DNA from: an uncultured Bacteroidales bacterium | GTDB lineage: Bacteria > Bacteroidota > Bacteroidia > Bacteroidales > Bacteroidaceae | Direction: 5' to 3' | Assembly (NCBI GenBank): GCA_902788275.1 | Contig: CADAJV010000003.1 | Span: 1-54,339 of the forward strand | Length of the DNA: 54,339 nucleotides | In this document: positions 26,467 to 35,381 of the stretch, in pieces | Layout of the letters: every line of letters begins with the position of its first letter | Numbering within the stretch: position 1 is the first letter of the stretch | Made by a program: the position numbers and the translations under genes | The notes under the pieces: model-generated | Database searches by the model: none | What the model was told of the DNA's origin: nothing | What the model saw: only the letters and a program-made list of their open reading frames with translations

Positions 26467-27018
26467 TTATAGATGTTTTGTTATTTCTTTGTGCAATCGT
26501 TTGCGGATGCGGTAGAGGCGCGTCAGGATGTTTGGCTGCGACTGACCTGTGATTTGCACAATGTCCTTGATGGGTTGGTCGTCGTAATAGAAGAGCTCTA
26601 TCAGCAGGCGGTCGTCGGGAGTCAGGTGGTCAATGGCTTGGTTGAGCAGTTCTATCCTGTAGTCTTTATTCTCGTTGTCACCCTGCGCGGCCGTCAGCCA
26701 GCCCTCGTCAGTGTCGGGCGGTCCATCGTCATCGTCAATGGAGATAATGGTTGGCCTCTGTATGCGCAGGTGGTTGAGCGACTCATTGTAGGCGATGCTG
26801 CGGAGCCAGGTCCACAGGGTGGCGTCTTCTCCCTTGAAGTCCGCCAGGTGCTGGTAGGCCTTCACAAAGACATCTTCGGCCACCTCTTCGGCATCCTGCG
26901 GCTGGCTGACCATGCGGCACACAAAGGCATAGATGCTGTCGGAATATTGCTCCACTATCTGGCGGAAATATTCTGTCTTGCCGTTGAGGATTTGTGATAT
27001 CTGTGCCTTGTCGCTCAT
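26467..27018 (-). CDS. ECF-type RNA polymerase sigma factor
   Basis: The 183-residue protein has sigma region 2 (about 15-85, with AEEVAEDVFVKAYQHL and the WTWLRSIAYNESLNHLR promoter-melting segment). An acidic linker follows, then region 4 (about 130-178, LTPDDRLLIELFYYDDQPIKDI followed by the HTH SQPNILTRLYRIRKRLHK). It lacks regions 1 and 3, as ECF sigma factors do. It heads a five-gene operon with a membrane protein and three DUF4252 genes, which are likely its targets. ATG 27018 is chosen; the upstream GTG at 27054 gives an N-terminal extension unlike the family. Confidence 0.92.
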   Translation of the reverse strand: MSDKAQISQILNGKTEYFRQIVEQYSDSIYAFVCRMVSQPQDAEEVAEDVFVKAYQHLADFKGEDATLWTWLRSIAYNESLNHLRIQRPTIISIDDDDGPPDTDEGWLTAAQGDNENKDYRIELLNQAIDHLTPDDRLLIELFYYDDQPIKDIVQITGQSQPNILTRLYRIRKRLHKEITKHL

Positions 27019-27238
27019 CGCTTTGGTTGGGTCTTCACTTATATAGACACACAAATTTCGAAAATATTACACTTTCGGCCAACTTTTTTTGTTTTTTTCT
27101 TGTGTTACATCTATATGGTCCGTGTAAAGCTACTCTCATACGGCTCGTTTTTTGATATTACTATCTTGCGCTCCGCTTTTAATGGACAGCAATAATAGAG
27201 AAAAGATAACAGATTCCTACATTATTTATATATATAAT

Positions 27239-27270
27239 AAGGAGAGAGGCCGCTGAGGGTCTCTCTCCTT
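27239..27270 (-). terminator. Terminator after galK
   Basis: AAGGAGAGAG (27239-27248) and CTCTCTCCTT (27261-27270) form a perfect 10-bp stem 22 bp past the galK stop. On the minus strand the tail is TTATTATATATA, moderately U-rich. Confidence 0.75.
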
Positions 27271-27292
27271 GTAATATTGCGCAAACTGTTGC

Positions 27293-28453
27293 TTAGCAGA
27301 GCTTGCGGGCGCCGTCGCCTATTACCACGTCGATGATGATAGGCTTCTTGCCATACTTGGCAAAGAACTTCTCGACAACGACCTTCTTGAAGTTGGGCAC
27401 AAGCTCGTCGGCAATAAGGTTGATAGTGCAGCCGCCAAAGCCGCCACCCATGATGCGTGAGCCGGTGACACCCTCTTCCTTGGCAATGTCGTTGAGGAAG
27501 TCAAGCTCCTCGCATGATACCTCATATTCCTTGCTCAGGCCGTGGTGGGTCTCGTACATCATCTGGCCAACAGTTTCGTAGTCGTCCTTCTGCAAGGCAT
27601 CGCATACGGTGAGCACGCGAACAACCTCTCCGATAACATAATGGGCACGGTTGTACTCGGTCTCGGTTATTTCGCCCTTAACCTCGTCAAGCATTTCATA
27701 GGTGGCATCGCGCAGCGACTTGACCTCGGGGTGCTTCTTACCGATAACCTCTGCCACATGCTCACACTGCAGGCGGCGCTCATTGTAGGGTGAACCCACG
27801 AGCTCATGCTTAACGCAGGAGTTAACCAGCACAAGCTGGTAGCCCTTGGGATTCCAGGGGAAGTACTCATACTCGCCACTGCGGCAGTCAAGGCGCAGCA
27901 GGGCACCCTTCTTGCCGAGGCAGGAGATGGCCTGATCCATGATGCCGCAGTTTACACCGACATACTTATGCTCAGTGCGCTGGCCCACGCGGGCAAGCTC
28001 CATGCGATCAATCTTGTTTTCACCCCAGAGGTCGTTGATGGCGAAAGCATAGGTGCTCTCAAGTGCTGCGGAAGATGACATACCTGCGCCGAGGGGCACA
28101 TCGCCGGCAAAAGCAGTGTTGAATCCCTCAACGGGCACTCCGAGGGCCATCATCTCGCGGCAAACGCCGTAGATGTAGCGAGCCCAGGTGGCAGAGGGAC
28201 CCTTGTCATCGTCTAACGAGAATTGTGCGCGGTCCTTGAGGTCAATGCTGTATGCGTCAACGGTGCGGGTGCCGTTGGGCTTAACCTCGGCAATGATGCC
28301 CTGGGTTACGGCGCCGGGGAATACAAAACCGTTATTATAGTCGGTGTGCTCACCAATGAGGTTGATGCGGCCGGGTGCTGAGTAAACACTACCGGTCTCA
28401 CCGCCGAAATGCTTGATAAATCTTGAACGAACGTCTTCAACTGTAAGTTTCAT
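27293..28453 (-). CDS. galK: Galactokinase
   Basis: The 386-residue enzyme phosphorylates alpha-D-galactose at C1 with ATP in the Leloir pathway. GHMP-kinase motifs are clear: the galactokinase signature GRINLIGEHTDYNNG (about residues 28-42), the phosphate-binding GAGMSSSAALE (about 120-130) and the C-terminal GGGFGGCTI (about 340-348). Length matches the E. coli enzyme. It is the last gene of a three-gene operon (mutarotase, transporter, kinase), 39 bp after the transporter gene, and ends in a terminator. galT and galE are not in the window. Confidence 0.96.
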   Translation of the reverse strand: MKLTVEDVRSRFIKHFGGETGSVYSAPGRINLIGEHTDYNNGFVFPGAVTQGIIAEVKPNGTRTVDAYSIDLKDRAQFSLDDDKGPSATWARYIYGVCREMMALGVPVEGFNTAFAGDVPLGAGMSSSAALESTYAFAINDLWGENKIDRMELARVGQRTEHKYVGVNCGIMDQAISCLGKKGALLRLDCRSGEYEYFPWNPKGYQLVLVNSCVKHELVGSPYNERRLQCEHVAEVIGKKHPEVKSLRDATYEMLDEVKGEITETEYNRAHYVIGEVVRVLTVCDALQKDDYETVGQMMYETHHGLSKEYEVSCEELDFLNDIAKEEGVTGSRIMGGGFGGCTINLIADELVPNFKKVVVEKFFAKYGKKPIIIDVVIGDGARKLC

Positions 28454-28492
28454 GTCTTTAGCAATTATTGTTGGATGGTTATTATTTAATGC

Positions 28493-29803
28493 TTACTCCT
28501 CAACCTTAGCCTTCTTGGAAGGACGGCTGCCTGCCAATGCATAGAAGAGGATGTAAACAGCACAAGCGATGATTACCCAGTAGCTGGAGATAAATGAACC
28601 GCAAGCGTCGGCAACAGCAGACTCGATGGCGAGCATCACGGCGCAGCCGAACACCATGGTCATGAAGATGCCAGAGGCAATAGCAGTGTACTTGCCAAGG
28701 CCCTCAACGGCTAGGTTGAAGATGGCTCCCCACATTACGGAGGTGCAGAGACCTACGAGGATGAGGGCGAAGATACCAACGGGTACAGGCTGCCAAACAA
28801 GGCTCAAGTTAGCCCAGTCAACGCCGGGGATGTTAACCATGCTGGTTTCGGGAGCAAAGACGCCGAAGAGCATCAGGCCGATACAGAGCAGAGAAACGGT
28901 GGTGATGAGTGCACGGCTGCTAACCTTGCCACCAATGGAGGCACCTACCAGACGGCCGATGAGCATCATAAACCAGTAAACGGCAACAATCAGACCCACG
29001 ATGGCGGCAGGAATGCCAAGGCCCGGAGTGGCTGCGGTGGGAGCGGTGGAGAGATACTGCTGTACGGCGTTGGGCACACCTACCTCGATACCCATGTAGA
29101 GGAAGATAGCCAGTGCGCCGAGCACGAAATGGCGATACTTGCAGGCACCTTTGATGAGAGCCATCTGACCCTCCTGCTTCTCCTGCTCAGGCTCCTGAAT
29201 CTTTGTGAAAGCAATTATGATGAAAGCTACGGCAAAGATAGCGAGGGCAATCATCAGCGCAGGAGTGGCATCGGAGATCTTTGCCTTAGTGGCATCGCCG
29301 ATAAGAGCACCCATCAGTATGTAGCAGCAAACGGCAGCTGTGGAGTTGGCCACACCACCAAGCTGTATGAGCTGGTTACCCTTGTTGCCGCCACCGCCAA
29401 GAATGTTGAGCATGGGGTTAACAACGCAGTTAAGGATACACATGCAGAAGCCTGCGATGAAGGCACCGATGAGGTAAACGGTGAATACGCCGCCGAGGTT
29501 ACTCTCAACATCCATCTTGCCGCTAAGCCACTGGATGAGGATGCCGGCCATACCGATAACGAGGCCGATGAGGGCGGTTTTCTTGTAGCCAAACTTGTTG
29601 ATAAGCATACCGGCAGGGATACCCATCACGAGGTAAGCCACGAAGTTGCCGTAATTACCAATCTGCGCGAGAACATTGGAAATCTCGCCCTGACTCTTAA
29701 TAATGGTTGCCATTGGTGTGCAGAGGTTGGTCACGAAGGCAATCATTGCGAACAGCGCAATCATAATACCGATGGCTGCCCATTGCTTTTTTTGTGTACT
29801 CAT
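28493..29803 (-). CDS. Sugar MFS transporter (FucP/GluP-like, probable galactose/glucose:H+ symporter)
   Basis: The 436-residue protein has about twelve transmembrane helices. It shows FucP/GluP subfamily traits: an N-terminal TM with FVTNLCTPMATIIK, a GIPAGMLINKFGYKKTALIGL loop between TM2 and TM3, and an SGKMDVESNLGGVFTVYLIGAFIAG region. Members import fucose, glucose or galactose with protons. Galactose is the likely substrate because the gene lies between galM and galK. It probably sits in the inner membrane and feeds sugar directly to galactokinase. It starts 94 bp after galM. Confidence 0.88.
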   Translation of the reverse strand: MSTQKKQWAAIGIMIALFAMIAFVTNLCTPMATIIKSQGEISNVLAQIGNYGNFVAYLVMGIPAGMLINKFGYKKTALIGLVIGMAGILIQWLSGKMDVESNLGGVFTVYLIGAFIAGFCMCILNCVVNPMLNILGGGGNKGNQLIQLGGVANSTAAVCCYILMGALIGDATKAKISDATPALMIALAIFAVAFIIIAFTKIQEPEQEKQEGQMALIKGACKYRHFVLGALAIFLYMGIEVGVPNAVQQYLSTAPTAATPGLGIPAAIVGLIVAVYWFMMLIGRLVGASIGGKVSSRALITTVSLLCIGLMLFGVFAPETSMVNIPGVDWANLSLVWQPVPVGIFALILVGLCTSVMWGAIFNLAVEGLGKYTAIASGIFMTMVFGCAVMLAIESAVADACGSFISSYWVIIACAVYILFYALAGSRPSKKAKVEE

Positions 29804-29897
29804 TTTGTTTTAAGTTTTTAGTTGGTTGTTATTGTTGGAAATGTATTTAGTATTCTCAACTCTTTAACGTCTTAATTTTTTAGCCTTTTTACACCTC

Positions 29898-30983
29898 TCA
29901 CCGGTCGGTGCCGAACTTATAGATAGTCTTCTGGGTGTAGAGCTGGCCGGGGCGCAGCAGCACACTTGGGAAGTGGGCCTTATTGGGACTGTCGGGAAAA
30001 TGCTGTGCTTCAAAGCATAGAGCGGAGTGCTTGCCAAAGGTGGCACCGTGGCTGCCGGGAAATCCGTCGGCCCAGTTGTCGGAGTAGAACTGTATGCCGG
30101 GCTCGGTGGTATAAACCTCCATGGTGCGACCAAACTTAGGCTCAATGACACGAGCGGCAAAACTCAGCTCGCCAGCTTCCTTCTTGTTGAGCACGAAGCA
30201 GTGGTCGTAACCGGTGCCATTCTTAATCTGCTCATTGTCGGCATTGATATCGCGGCCCACAGGCTTGGGGGTGGTAAAGTCGAAGGGAGTGCCCTTCACC
30301 TTGAGCACCTCGCCGGTAGGTATGGATGTCTCATCGATGGGCAGGTAGAAGTCGGCATTGATTTCTACAATCTGGTCCAGCGCATCGGGGGTGGGGTTGC
30401 CCAGTCCTTGCAGGCTGAAGAATCCGTGACTGGTCATGTTGACCACAGTTTTTTTGTTGGTCTTGCCGCTATAGTCGATAACCAACTCGTCATCGTCGGT
30501 CCATGTGTAGCGCACAGCCATGCTCAACTCGCCGGGGAACCCTTCCTCGTAGTAGGCCGACACATAGCGCAGCACGAGCGTCTGCTCATTAATCTGTTCT
30601 GCATCCCAGACGCGGGCATGGAAACCAGTGGGGCCTCCGTGCAGGTGGTTGGGACCATTGTTGACGGCCAGGTTATACTCCTTGCCGTTGAGGTGGAACT
30701 TGCCCTTGGCGATACGGTTGCCGTAGCGGCCGATGAGGGTACTGAGGAACGGCTCGGGGCTGTTGATGACGCTGTCAATGTTGTCGTGACCCTGGATAAC
30801 GTTGGCAATGTTGCCATCGCGGTCGGGTACCATAATAGAAACAATGGCACCGCCATAGTTGGTGATGCCTACCTCATTGCCGGCAGCATTCTTTAGAATA
30901 TAGAGATTAACCTCCTTGCCGGCAACTATCTTCTGGAAATCTGCGGCCTTGAGACCGCTTAAATTGTTTGTGATAGTATCCAT
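29898..30983 (-). CDS. galM: Aldose 1-epimerase (galactose mutarotase)
   Basis: The 361-residue enzyme interconverts alpha and beta anomers of galactose, supplying the alpha form that galactokinase needs. It has GALM-family residues: IGRYGNRIAKGKF, the GPNHLHGGPTGFHARVWD active-site block (His near residue 115), NMTSHGFFSLQGLG (catalytic His), and TTEPGIQFYSDNW with the general-base Glu region near 305-310. There is no signal peptide, so it acts in the cytoplasm. It is the first gene of the operon and has a well-formed promoter upstream. Confidence 0.93.
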   Translation of the reverse strand: MDTITNNLSGLKAADFQKIVAGKEVNLYILKNAAGNEVGITNYGGAIVSIMVPDRDGNIANVIQGHDNIDSVINSPEPFLSTLIGRYGNRIAKGKFHLNGKEYNLAVNNGPNHLHGGPTGFHARVWDAEQINEQTLVLRYVSAYYEEGFPGELSMAVRYTWTDDDELVIDYSGKTNKKTVVNMTSHGFFSLQGLGNPTPDALDQIVEINADFYLPIDETSIPTGEVLKVKGTPFDFTTPKPVGRDINADNEQIKNGTGYDHCFVLNKKEAGELSFAARVIEPKFGRTMEVYTTEPGIQFYSDNWADGFPGSHGATFGKHSALCFEAQHFPDSPNKAHFPSVLLRPGQLYTQKTIYKFGTDR

Positions 30984-31013
30984 CTTTTACTTGTAGTTTG
31001 AAATATTCCTTTG

Positions 31014-31044
31014 CAAATATAATTAATTGCCTTGGAAATGCAAA
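31014..31044 (-). promoter_or_regulatory. Promoter of the galM-transporter-galK operon
   Basis: On the minus strand TTTG (31041-31044) and TATATTTG (31014-31021) are 19 bp apart, a full match to the Bacteroidetes -33/-7 promoter. The galM start codon lies 30 bp downstream. Confidence 0.75.
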
Positions 31045-31085
31045 CTTTTGGTTGCAAAAAAGTAATAAACGGACACTTTTAACCT

Positions 31086-32387
31086 TTATTTGCTTTCAAA
31101 AAAGAGAAAACGAAGCAAATCAGCAACAACATAACTGCTACCGCCGACATACACAAAATCATCGGGCGCAGCATCGCCCAGAGCGGCATTGTATGCTTCG
31201 CATACGGTGGGGTAGGAGCGCCCCGACAGTCCAAACTGCCCAGCCTTGTGCAACATGTCACCTTCGCCAAGGGCTCGCTTGACGCTGGCCTTAGTGAAAT
31301 AATATACGGCATTTTTGGGCAACATGGAGAGAATAGTTGACACGTCCTTGTCGCTGACCATACCAAAGACTATGCGCATCGTGCGACACGGCTGCGCCTT
31401 CAGTTGACGTACTATATAAGCAAACCCTCCTTCGTTATGCCCCGTGTCGCAAACAACCATGGGGGAGGTGGAGAGACGCTGCCAGCGCCCCATCAGCCCC
31501 GTCAGTTCACACACCTGGGCAAAACCGCGACGCACATCAGCCTCTTCAAAGCGCAGGCCTGCCTCAGAGAGCCTTGGCAGAGCGTGGAGGATGGTGTTGG
31601 CGTTTTTTTCCTGACAGTAACCACAAAGCTCGCCAGTAAGCATGCCCAGCGTGCGCGAATTATATAATAAGGTCGCGTGCTCAAAATCTTGCTCACATGA
31701 TAGGACCTCCTTATTGTCTTCCGCAAATATTATTGGTGATTTAGCATCCTCTGCCTTAGCGAGAAATACTGATTTTGTTTCATCATTAGTTTCACCAATC
31801 ACAACAGGTATGCCAGGCTTGATTATGCCAGCCTTTTCCCCGGCTATGGCAGCCAGTGTGTGACCAAGGAATTGGGTATGGTCGAAGCTGATGTTTGTTA
31901 TGACAGAGAGAATGGGGGTGATGATGTTAGTGCAGTCGAGCCTGCCGCCCAGACCAACCTCAATGACGGCAACATCAACATGCTGCTGCTCAAAGTATTT
32001 GAAGGCCATAGCTGTAGTAACCTCAAAGAATGACGGCTGCAGCGGCTCAAAGAATTGGCGGTGCTCCTCTACAAAGTTGACAACAAAGTCCTCGCTGACC
32101 ATCTCGCCGTTGACACGGATACGCTCACGGAAATCTACCAGATGTGGCGAAGTGTAGAGCCCCACCTTGTAGCCCGCACTCTGCAGTATGGCTGCAATGG
32201 TGTGGGAACATGACCCCTTGCCGTTGGTGCCAGCCACATGGATGGTCTTGTAACTGCGGTGGGGATGGCCCAGATGCTCATCGAGGGCCAGCGTGTTGCT
32301 CAGTCCCTCCTTATAACCTTGTGCACCGACGTTTTGGAACATCGGTACACAGTCATAGAGATATTGTATGGTCTCTCTGTAGTCCAC
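31086..32387 (-). CDS. folC: Folylpolyglutamate synthase / dihydrofolate synthase
   Basis: The 433-residue Mur-ligase-family enzyme adds glutamate to dihydropteroate and to folates. Visible motifs are the P-loop HVAGTNGKGSCSHTIAAIL (about residue 50), GLYTSPHLVDFRERIRVNG and the EVGLGGRLDCTNI block (about 140). The domain linker is followed by MVVCDTGHNEGG and the C-terminal IVFGMVSDKDV. The start is a GTG at 32387, three bp past the dnaJ stop, so it is translationally close to dnaJ; no ATG precedes the conserved N-terminus. It ends the grpE-dnaJ-folC run. Confidence 0.92.
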   Translation of the reverse strand: MDYRETIQYLYDCVPMFQNVGAQGYKEGLSNTLALDEHLGHPHRSYKTIHVAGTNGKGSCSHTIAAILQSAGYKVGLYTSPHLVDFRERIRVNGEMVSEDFVVNFVEEHRQFFEPLQPSFFEVTTAMAFKYFEQQHVDVAVIEVGLGGRLDCTNIITPILSVITNISFDHTQFLGHTLAAIAGEKAGIIKPGIPVVIGETNDETKSVFLAKAEDAKSPIIFAEDNKEVLSCEQDFEHATLLYNSRTLGMLTGELCGYCQEKNANTILHALPRLSEAGLRFEEADVRRGFAQVCELTGLMGRWQRLSTSPMVVCDTGHNEGGFAYIVRQLKAQPCRTMRIVFGMVSDKDVSTILSMLPKNAVYYFTKASVKRALGEGDMLHKAGQFGLSGRSYPTVCEAYNAALGDAAPDDFVYVGGSSYVVADLLRFLFFESK

Positions 32388-32390
32388 AAT

Positions 32391-33569
32391 CTACTCGTAG
32401 ATATTCTTGTATTTCTCAAAAATCTTCTTGCGTAGCGACTCGGTGGGCTTGAAATTACTGCTGCCCTTTACACTCTCAACAGCCTGCTTCTCGCTGCTGG
32501 AAAGCTTCTCAGGAATATAGACGCTAATTTTCACCACTATGTCGCCAACGCCGTATCCGTATCCGCTTACGGCAGGCAGGCCCTTGCCGCGTAGGCGCAG
32601 CACCTTGCCTGGCTGAGTGCCGGGCTCTATCTTTATACGTGCCTTATGGCCGTTGATGAGAGGCACCTCTACAGTGTCGCCGAGTATGGCCTGGTCAACG
32701 GAAATGAGCAGGTTGTATATCAGGTCCTGCTCTGAACGGATGAATGTGTCGCTCGGCTCCTCGGCGATAATTACCTGGATGTCGCCCGCCACACCATTGT
32801 GGGGCGCAGCGTTGCCCTTGCCTGGGCAATTGACCACCATGCCGTCGGCCACACCGGCGGGGATGTTGATCTCGACCACCTCTTCGCCCTGCACGGTGCC
32901 ATGACCGGCACAGTGCTTACATTTATTCTTGATAACGGTGCCTTCGCCGTGGCATACGGGACACTCCTGCTGCATCTGCACCATACCAAACATCGACTGC
33001 TGGGTCTTGGTTACCACACCGCTACCGTGGCAGTGCGAGCAAGTCTCAGGCTGTGCTCCGTCGGCAGCGCCGCTGCCATGGCAGTCGGGACAAACCACCT
33101 GCTTCTTAACCTTAATCTTCTTGGTGACGCCCGTGGCAATCTCCTCCAGGCTGAGGCGAATGCGTACCCTGAGGTCAGCGCCCTTATAGACGCGCTGGCC
33201 CCTTTGCCCGCCACCGCCAAATCCACCAAAACCGCTGAAGCCGCTAAATCCGCCCCTGCCGCCAAAGATGTCGCCAAACATGCTGAAGATGTCGTTAAGG
33301 TCCATGCCTCCGGCGCTGTAGCCTTCGCCGCCGCCCATGCCGTTGAGACCCTCGTGGCCGAAGCGGTCATACATCTCACGCTTCTTGGGGTCGCGCAGTA
33401 CGTCGTAAGCCTCAGCAGCCTCCTTGAACTTTTCCTCAGCCTCTTTGTCGCCGGGATTGCGGTCGGGGTGATATTTCAGCGCAACTTTCTTGTACGCCTT
33501 CTTGAGGTCGTCATCAGAGACATTCTTGTCAACGCCCAGTATCTCGTAGTAATCTCTCTTGGTAGCCAT
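32391..33569 (-). CDS. dnaJ: Molecular chaperone DnaJ
   Basis: The 392-residue Hsp40 co-chaperone stimulates the ATPase of DnaK. It has an N-terminal J domain with the HPD motif (YHPDRNPGD, about residue 33), a Gly/Phe-rich region (about 75-125) and four zinc-binding repeats: [24 protein letters not shown] and CKHCAGHG (about 155-235). A two-lobed C-terminal substrate-binding domain follows. All eight zinc cysteines are intact. It follows grpE by 45 bp; dnaK is not in the window. Confidence 0.97.
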   Translation of the reverse strand: MATKRDYYEILGVDKNVSDDDLKKAYKKVALKYHPDRNPGDKEAEEKFKEAAEAYDVLRDPKKREMYDRFGHEGLNGMGGGEGYSAGGMDLNDIFSMFGDIFGGRGGFSGFSGFGGFGGGGQRGQRVYKGADLRVRIRLSLEEIATGVTKKIKVKKQVVCPDCHGSGAADGAQPETCSHCHGSGVVTKTQQSMFGMVQMQQECPVCHGEGTVIKNKCKHCAGHGTVQGEEVVEINIPAGVADGMVVNCPGKGNAAPHNGVAGDIQVIIAEEPSDTFIRSEQDLIYNLLISVDQAILGDTVEVPLINGHKARIKIEPGTQPGKVLRLRGKGLPAVSGYGYGVGDIVVKISVYIPEKLSSSEKQAVESVKGSSNFKPTESLRKKIFEKYKNIYE

Positions 33570-33614
33570 TACTTAATCAGTTTTTTCAGTGATAAATCCT
33601 GCCATGTTCAAAGA

Positions 33615-34220
33615 CTACTGTCCCACGGCAACCTTGGCAAAGCGTATAACCTGTTCATTGAGCATGTAGCCGTTCTGTACACAGTCAATCACCTTGCCCT
33701 TCTGATCGTCGGCCGAGGGCACAAAGGCAACAGCCTCATGGAAGTCTGTGCTAAAATCTTCGCCCACCACATCCATTTTTTTTAGTCCGAGGCCCTCCAA
33801 AGTCTTGGTAAACTTCTGGAAAACCAGTTGCAGGCCCTCCTTGAGAGCCTCCACGTCGTCAGCCTTGGCAATGTTCTGCTCGGCACGCTCCAGGTCATCG
33901 ACCACAGGCAGCAGAGCCTCCATTACCTTTCGACCGCCGTTGAGGATGAGGTCAGCCTTCTCCTTGATGGTACGCTTACGATAATTCTCAAACTCAGCCA
34001 CCTTGTAGAGCATGGCATTTTTCAGTTCTGCCACCTCCTGCTGGAGTGCAGCCACCTGCTCCTCGGGAGTCTGCGGTTGACCATCCCCGGCATTAGCATC
34101 ACCATTGCCTGCGGGAGCCTCAGCGGCTTCGTTCAGTTCGGCAGCATTGATATTCTTCTCTTCGTCAGCCAGCGGCTGGCTGGCTTGCTGTGCTTTCTGC
34201 TTGTTCTTATTTTTGCTCAT
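33615..34220 (-). CDS. grpE: Nucleotide exchange factor GrpE
   Basis: The 201-residue protein releases ADP from DnaK. An N-terminal charged, disordered region rich in Gln, Glu and Ala (about 1-55) precedes a long helix (about 55-110, with VAALQQEVAELKNAMLYKVAEFENYRKR). The GrpE signature and beta domain follow (about 150-200, FSTDFHEAVAFVPSADDQKGKVIDCVQNGYMLNEQVIR, with VAVGQ at the end). It lies directly upstream of dnaJ. A hairpin in the 74-bp gap to cdd suggests separate or attenuated transcription from cdd. Confidence 0.95.
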   Translation of the reverse strand: MSKNKNKQKAQQASQPLADEEKNINAAELNEAAEAPAGNGDANAGDGQPQTPEEQVAALQQEVAELKNAMLYKVAEFENYRKRTIKEKADLILNGGRKVMEALLPVVDDLERAEQNIAKADDVEALKEGLQLVFQKFTKTLEGLGLKKMDVVGEDFSTDFHEAVAFVPSADDQKGKVIDCVQNGYMLNEQVIRFAKVAVGQ

Positions 34221-34255
34221 GATTTGTTGGATTATTTTTTCGTTGAGCAGATATG

Positions 34256-34288
34256 CAAAAACCGTACCAAACGCAGAGTCGGTACGGT
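34256..34288 (-). terminator. Terminator between cdd and grpE
   Basis: ACCGTACC (34261-34268) and GGTACGGT (34281-34288) form a perfect 8-bp stem. On the minus strand it is followed by TTTTTGC. It lies 6 bp past the cdd stop and would separate cdd from grpE. Confidence 0.75.
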
Positions 34289-34294
34289 CTTTCT

Positions 34295-34768
34295 TTATTC
34301 AAAGGTAAATGGCAATAAACATAATGCTGATGGTATGACAATAACCTCGTCACCGTCCACCAGCAGCACTTTGACAGGAATATGCTGCCGGTGCTCCGCC
34401 TCTGCCAAGGCCTGGCGACATAGTCCGCAGGGGTAGGGTGGGCGGTGGCCGCAGGTGTCATCGTTACAGTCATTGACCTCTGCGGCGGCCACGGCTATGG
34501 CCTCCACGGCCACTTGCGGATAATTGGCTTGGGCATAGTTGAGAGCGGTGCGCTCGGCACACGTACCGCAGGGATAGGAGGCGTTCTCCTGATTAGCCCC
34601 GGCCACCACGGTGTTGTCAGTCAGTCTCAGCGCTGCGCCAACCTTATAATTTGAGTAAGGAGAATAGCTGCCGCCAGTGGCAAGTTCTGCTCTGCGGCAT
34701 AGCTCGCGGTCAGGCTCGCTCAGGTCGGACATCGGTATCCTCTGGTATTCAAAACTAAATGTGCTCAT
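34295..34768 (-). CDS. cdd: Cytidine deaminase
   Basis: The 157-residue enzyme deaminates cytidine and deoxycytidine in pyrimidine salvage. It is a homotetrameric-type CDA, with GGSYSPYSNYKVGAAL (substrate loop), NQENASYPCGTCAERTAL and PYPCGLCRQALAE. The catalytic Glu and the zinc-binding cysteines are in the CGTCAE and PCGLC segments. ATG 34768 (MSTFSFEY) is chosen over the upstream 34795, which would place the promoter element inside the gene. Confidence 0.93.
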   Translation of the reverse strand: MSTFSFEYQRIPMSDLSEPDRELCRRAELATGGSYSPYSNYKVGAALRLTDNTVVAGANQENASYPCGTCAERTALNYAQANYPQVAVEAIAVAAAEVNDCNDDTCGHRPPYPCGLCRQALAEAEHRQHIPVKVLLVDGDEVIVIPSALCLLPFTFE

Positions 34769-34792
34769 CTTTACATTGTCGTTGTCAGAGTG

Positions 34793-34820
34793 CAAAAGTA
34801 GTAATTTTTTTAATTTACAA
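34793..34820 (-). promoter_or_regulatory. Promoter of cdd
   Basis: On the minus strand TACTTTTG (34793-34800) is a perfect TAnnTTTG -7 element, with TTG (34818-34820) 17 bp upstream. The start codon at 34768 lies 24 bp downstream. Confidence 0.6.
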
Positions 34821-34965
34821 CGATAACATACAAACGGAAATTGTTACCAGTTCGCAAACTTATAGAATGTTTAGGTAATTATTTGAAAATGATTATATGT
34901 TATTGATTGTAGAACCCAAGTCCGGACTTGGTAAATAAATTTCAAATTCTCTCGAAGTTGCTATC

Positions 34966-34996
34966 ATACCCCCGGCCCTATGGGCCATCTAGTCAC
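34966..34996 (-). repeat. REP-like element, copy 2 (inverted)
   Basis: On the minus strand this reads TGGCCCATAGGGCCGGGGG followed by TATGATAG, matching positions 26-54 except for the missing CG/GT junction base. The GGCCC/GGGCC palindrome is retained, but the neighbouring CCCCCTCT hairpin of copy 1 is not. Confidence 0.6.
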
Positions 34997-35060
34997 CGAT
35001 CTGACAGAAAGATTTGTTTACTTAGCCTATCTCCTCTGTGTACGTATTCATATTCCGTGC

Positions 35061-35123
35061 ATCGCGTAGAGCCGAAATTTAATCGCGTCGAGCCGCCAAC
35101 TAATCGCGCCGGAACAGATTCTC
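35061..35123 (+). repeat. Three 21-bp units related to array A
   Basis: Units starting ATCGCG lie at 35061, 35082 and 35103, exactly 21 bp apart. The first two share GAGCCG at the same offset. CGCGTCGAGCCG in the second unit is identical to the degenerate last unit of array A at 23317-23337. Confidence 0.75.
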
Positions 35124-35332
35124 CCTGCGCTTTAAGTTCTGTTTTCTATTTCTTTAGAGCAAGAACAGGCAGGAAGAAAACGAAAATCCTGGGGGTTTAC
35201 TACATTTTTAGTTGTGTGAAATGTTTAAAAAAACAGTCCGCTTGGTCGCCCTTCGGCTTGACGGGCGACTGGATGAAGTAATTTTGCCTAAGGAGAAAAG
35301 TTAGTCAATCTTAACATAAAAAAGGAAATTTC

Positions 35333-35363
35333 TTTGTTGTGCACTCAATTTTTCGTAACTTCG
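35333..35363 (+). promoter_or_regulatory. Promoter of the beta-galactosidase gene
   Basis: TTTG (35333-35336) and TAACTTCG (35356-35363) are 19 bp apart, a good Bacteroidetes promoter with a one-base variant -7 element. It overlaps the upstream TTG at 35334, which rules that start out in favour of ATG 35382. Confidence 0.7.
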
Positions 35364-35381
35364 CGGAAAAGTTATACAACC

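Larger units (their letters stand above)
34821..35332. other. Intergenic region with REP-like and 21-bp repeats
   Basis: This divergent spacer between cdd and lacZ holds the second REP-like copy (34966-34996), three 21-bp repeat units (35061-35123) and a hairpin, GTCGCCC (35245-35251) with GGGCGAC (35263-35269). A 117-codon open frame crosses all of these and is not considered a gene. Confidence 0.6.

Noticed and set aside
34928-35281. 117-codon plus-strand frame
   Set aside because: It crosses the REP-like copy and the 21-bp units, has no family resemblance and no start signal.
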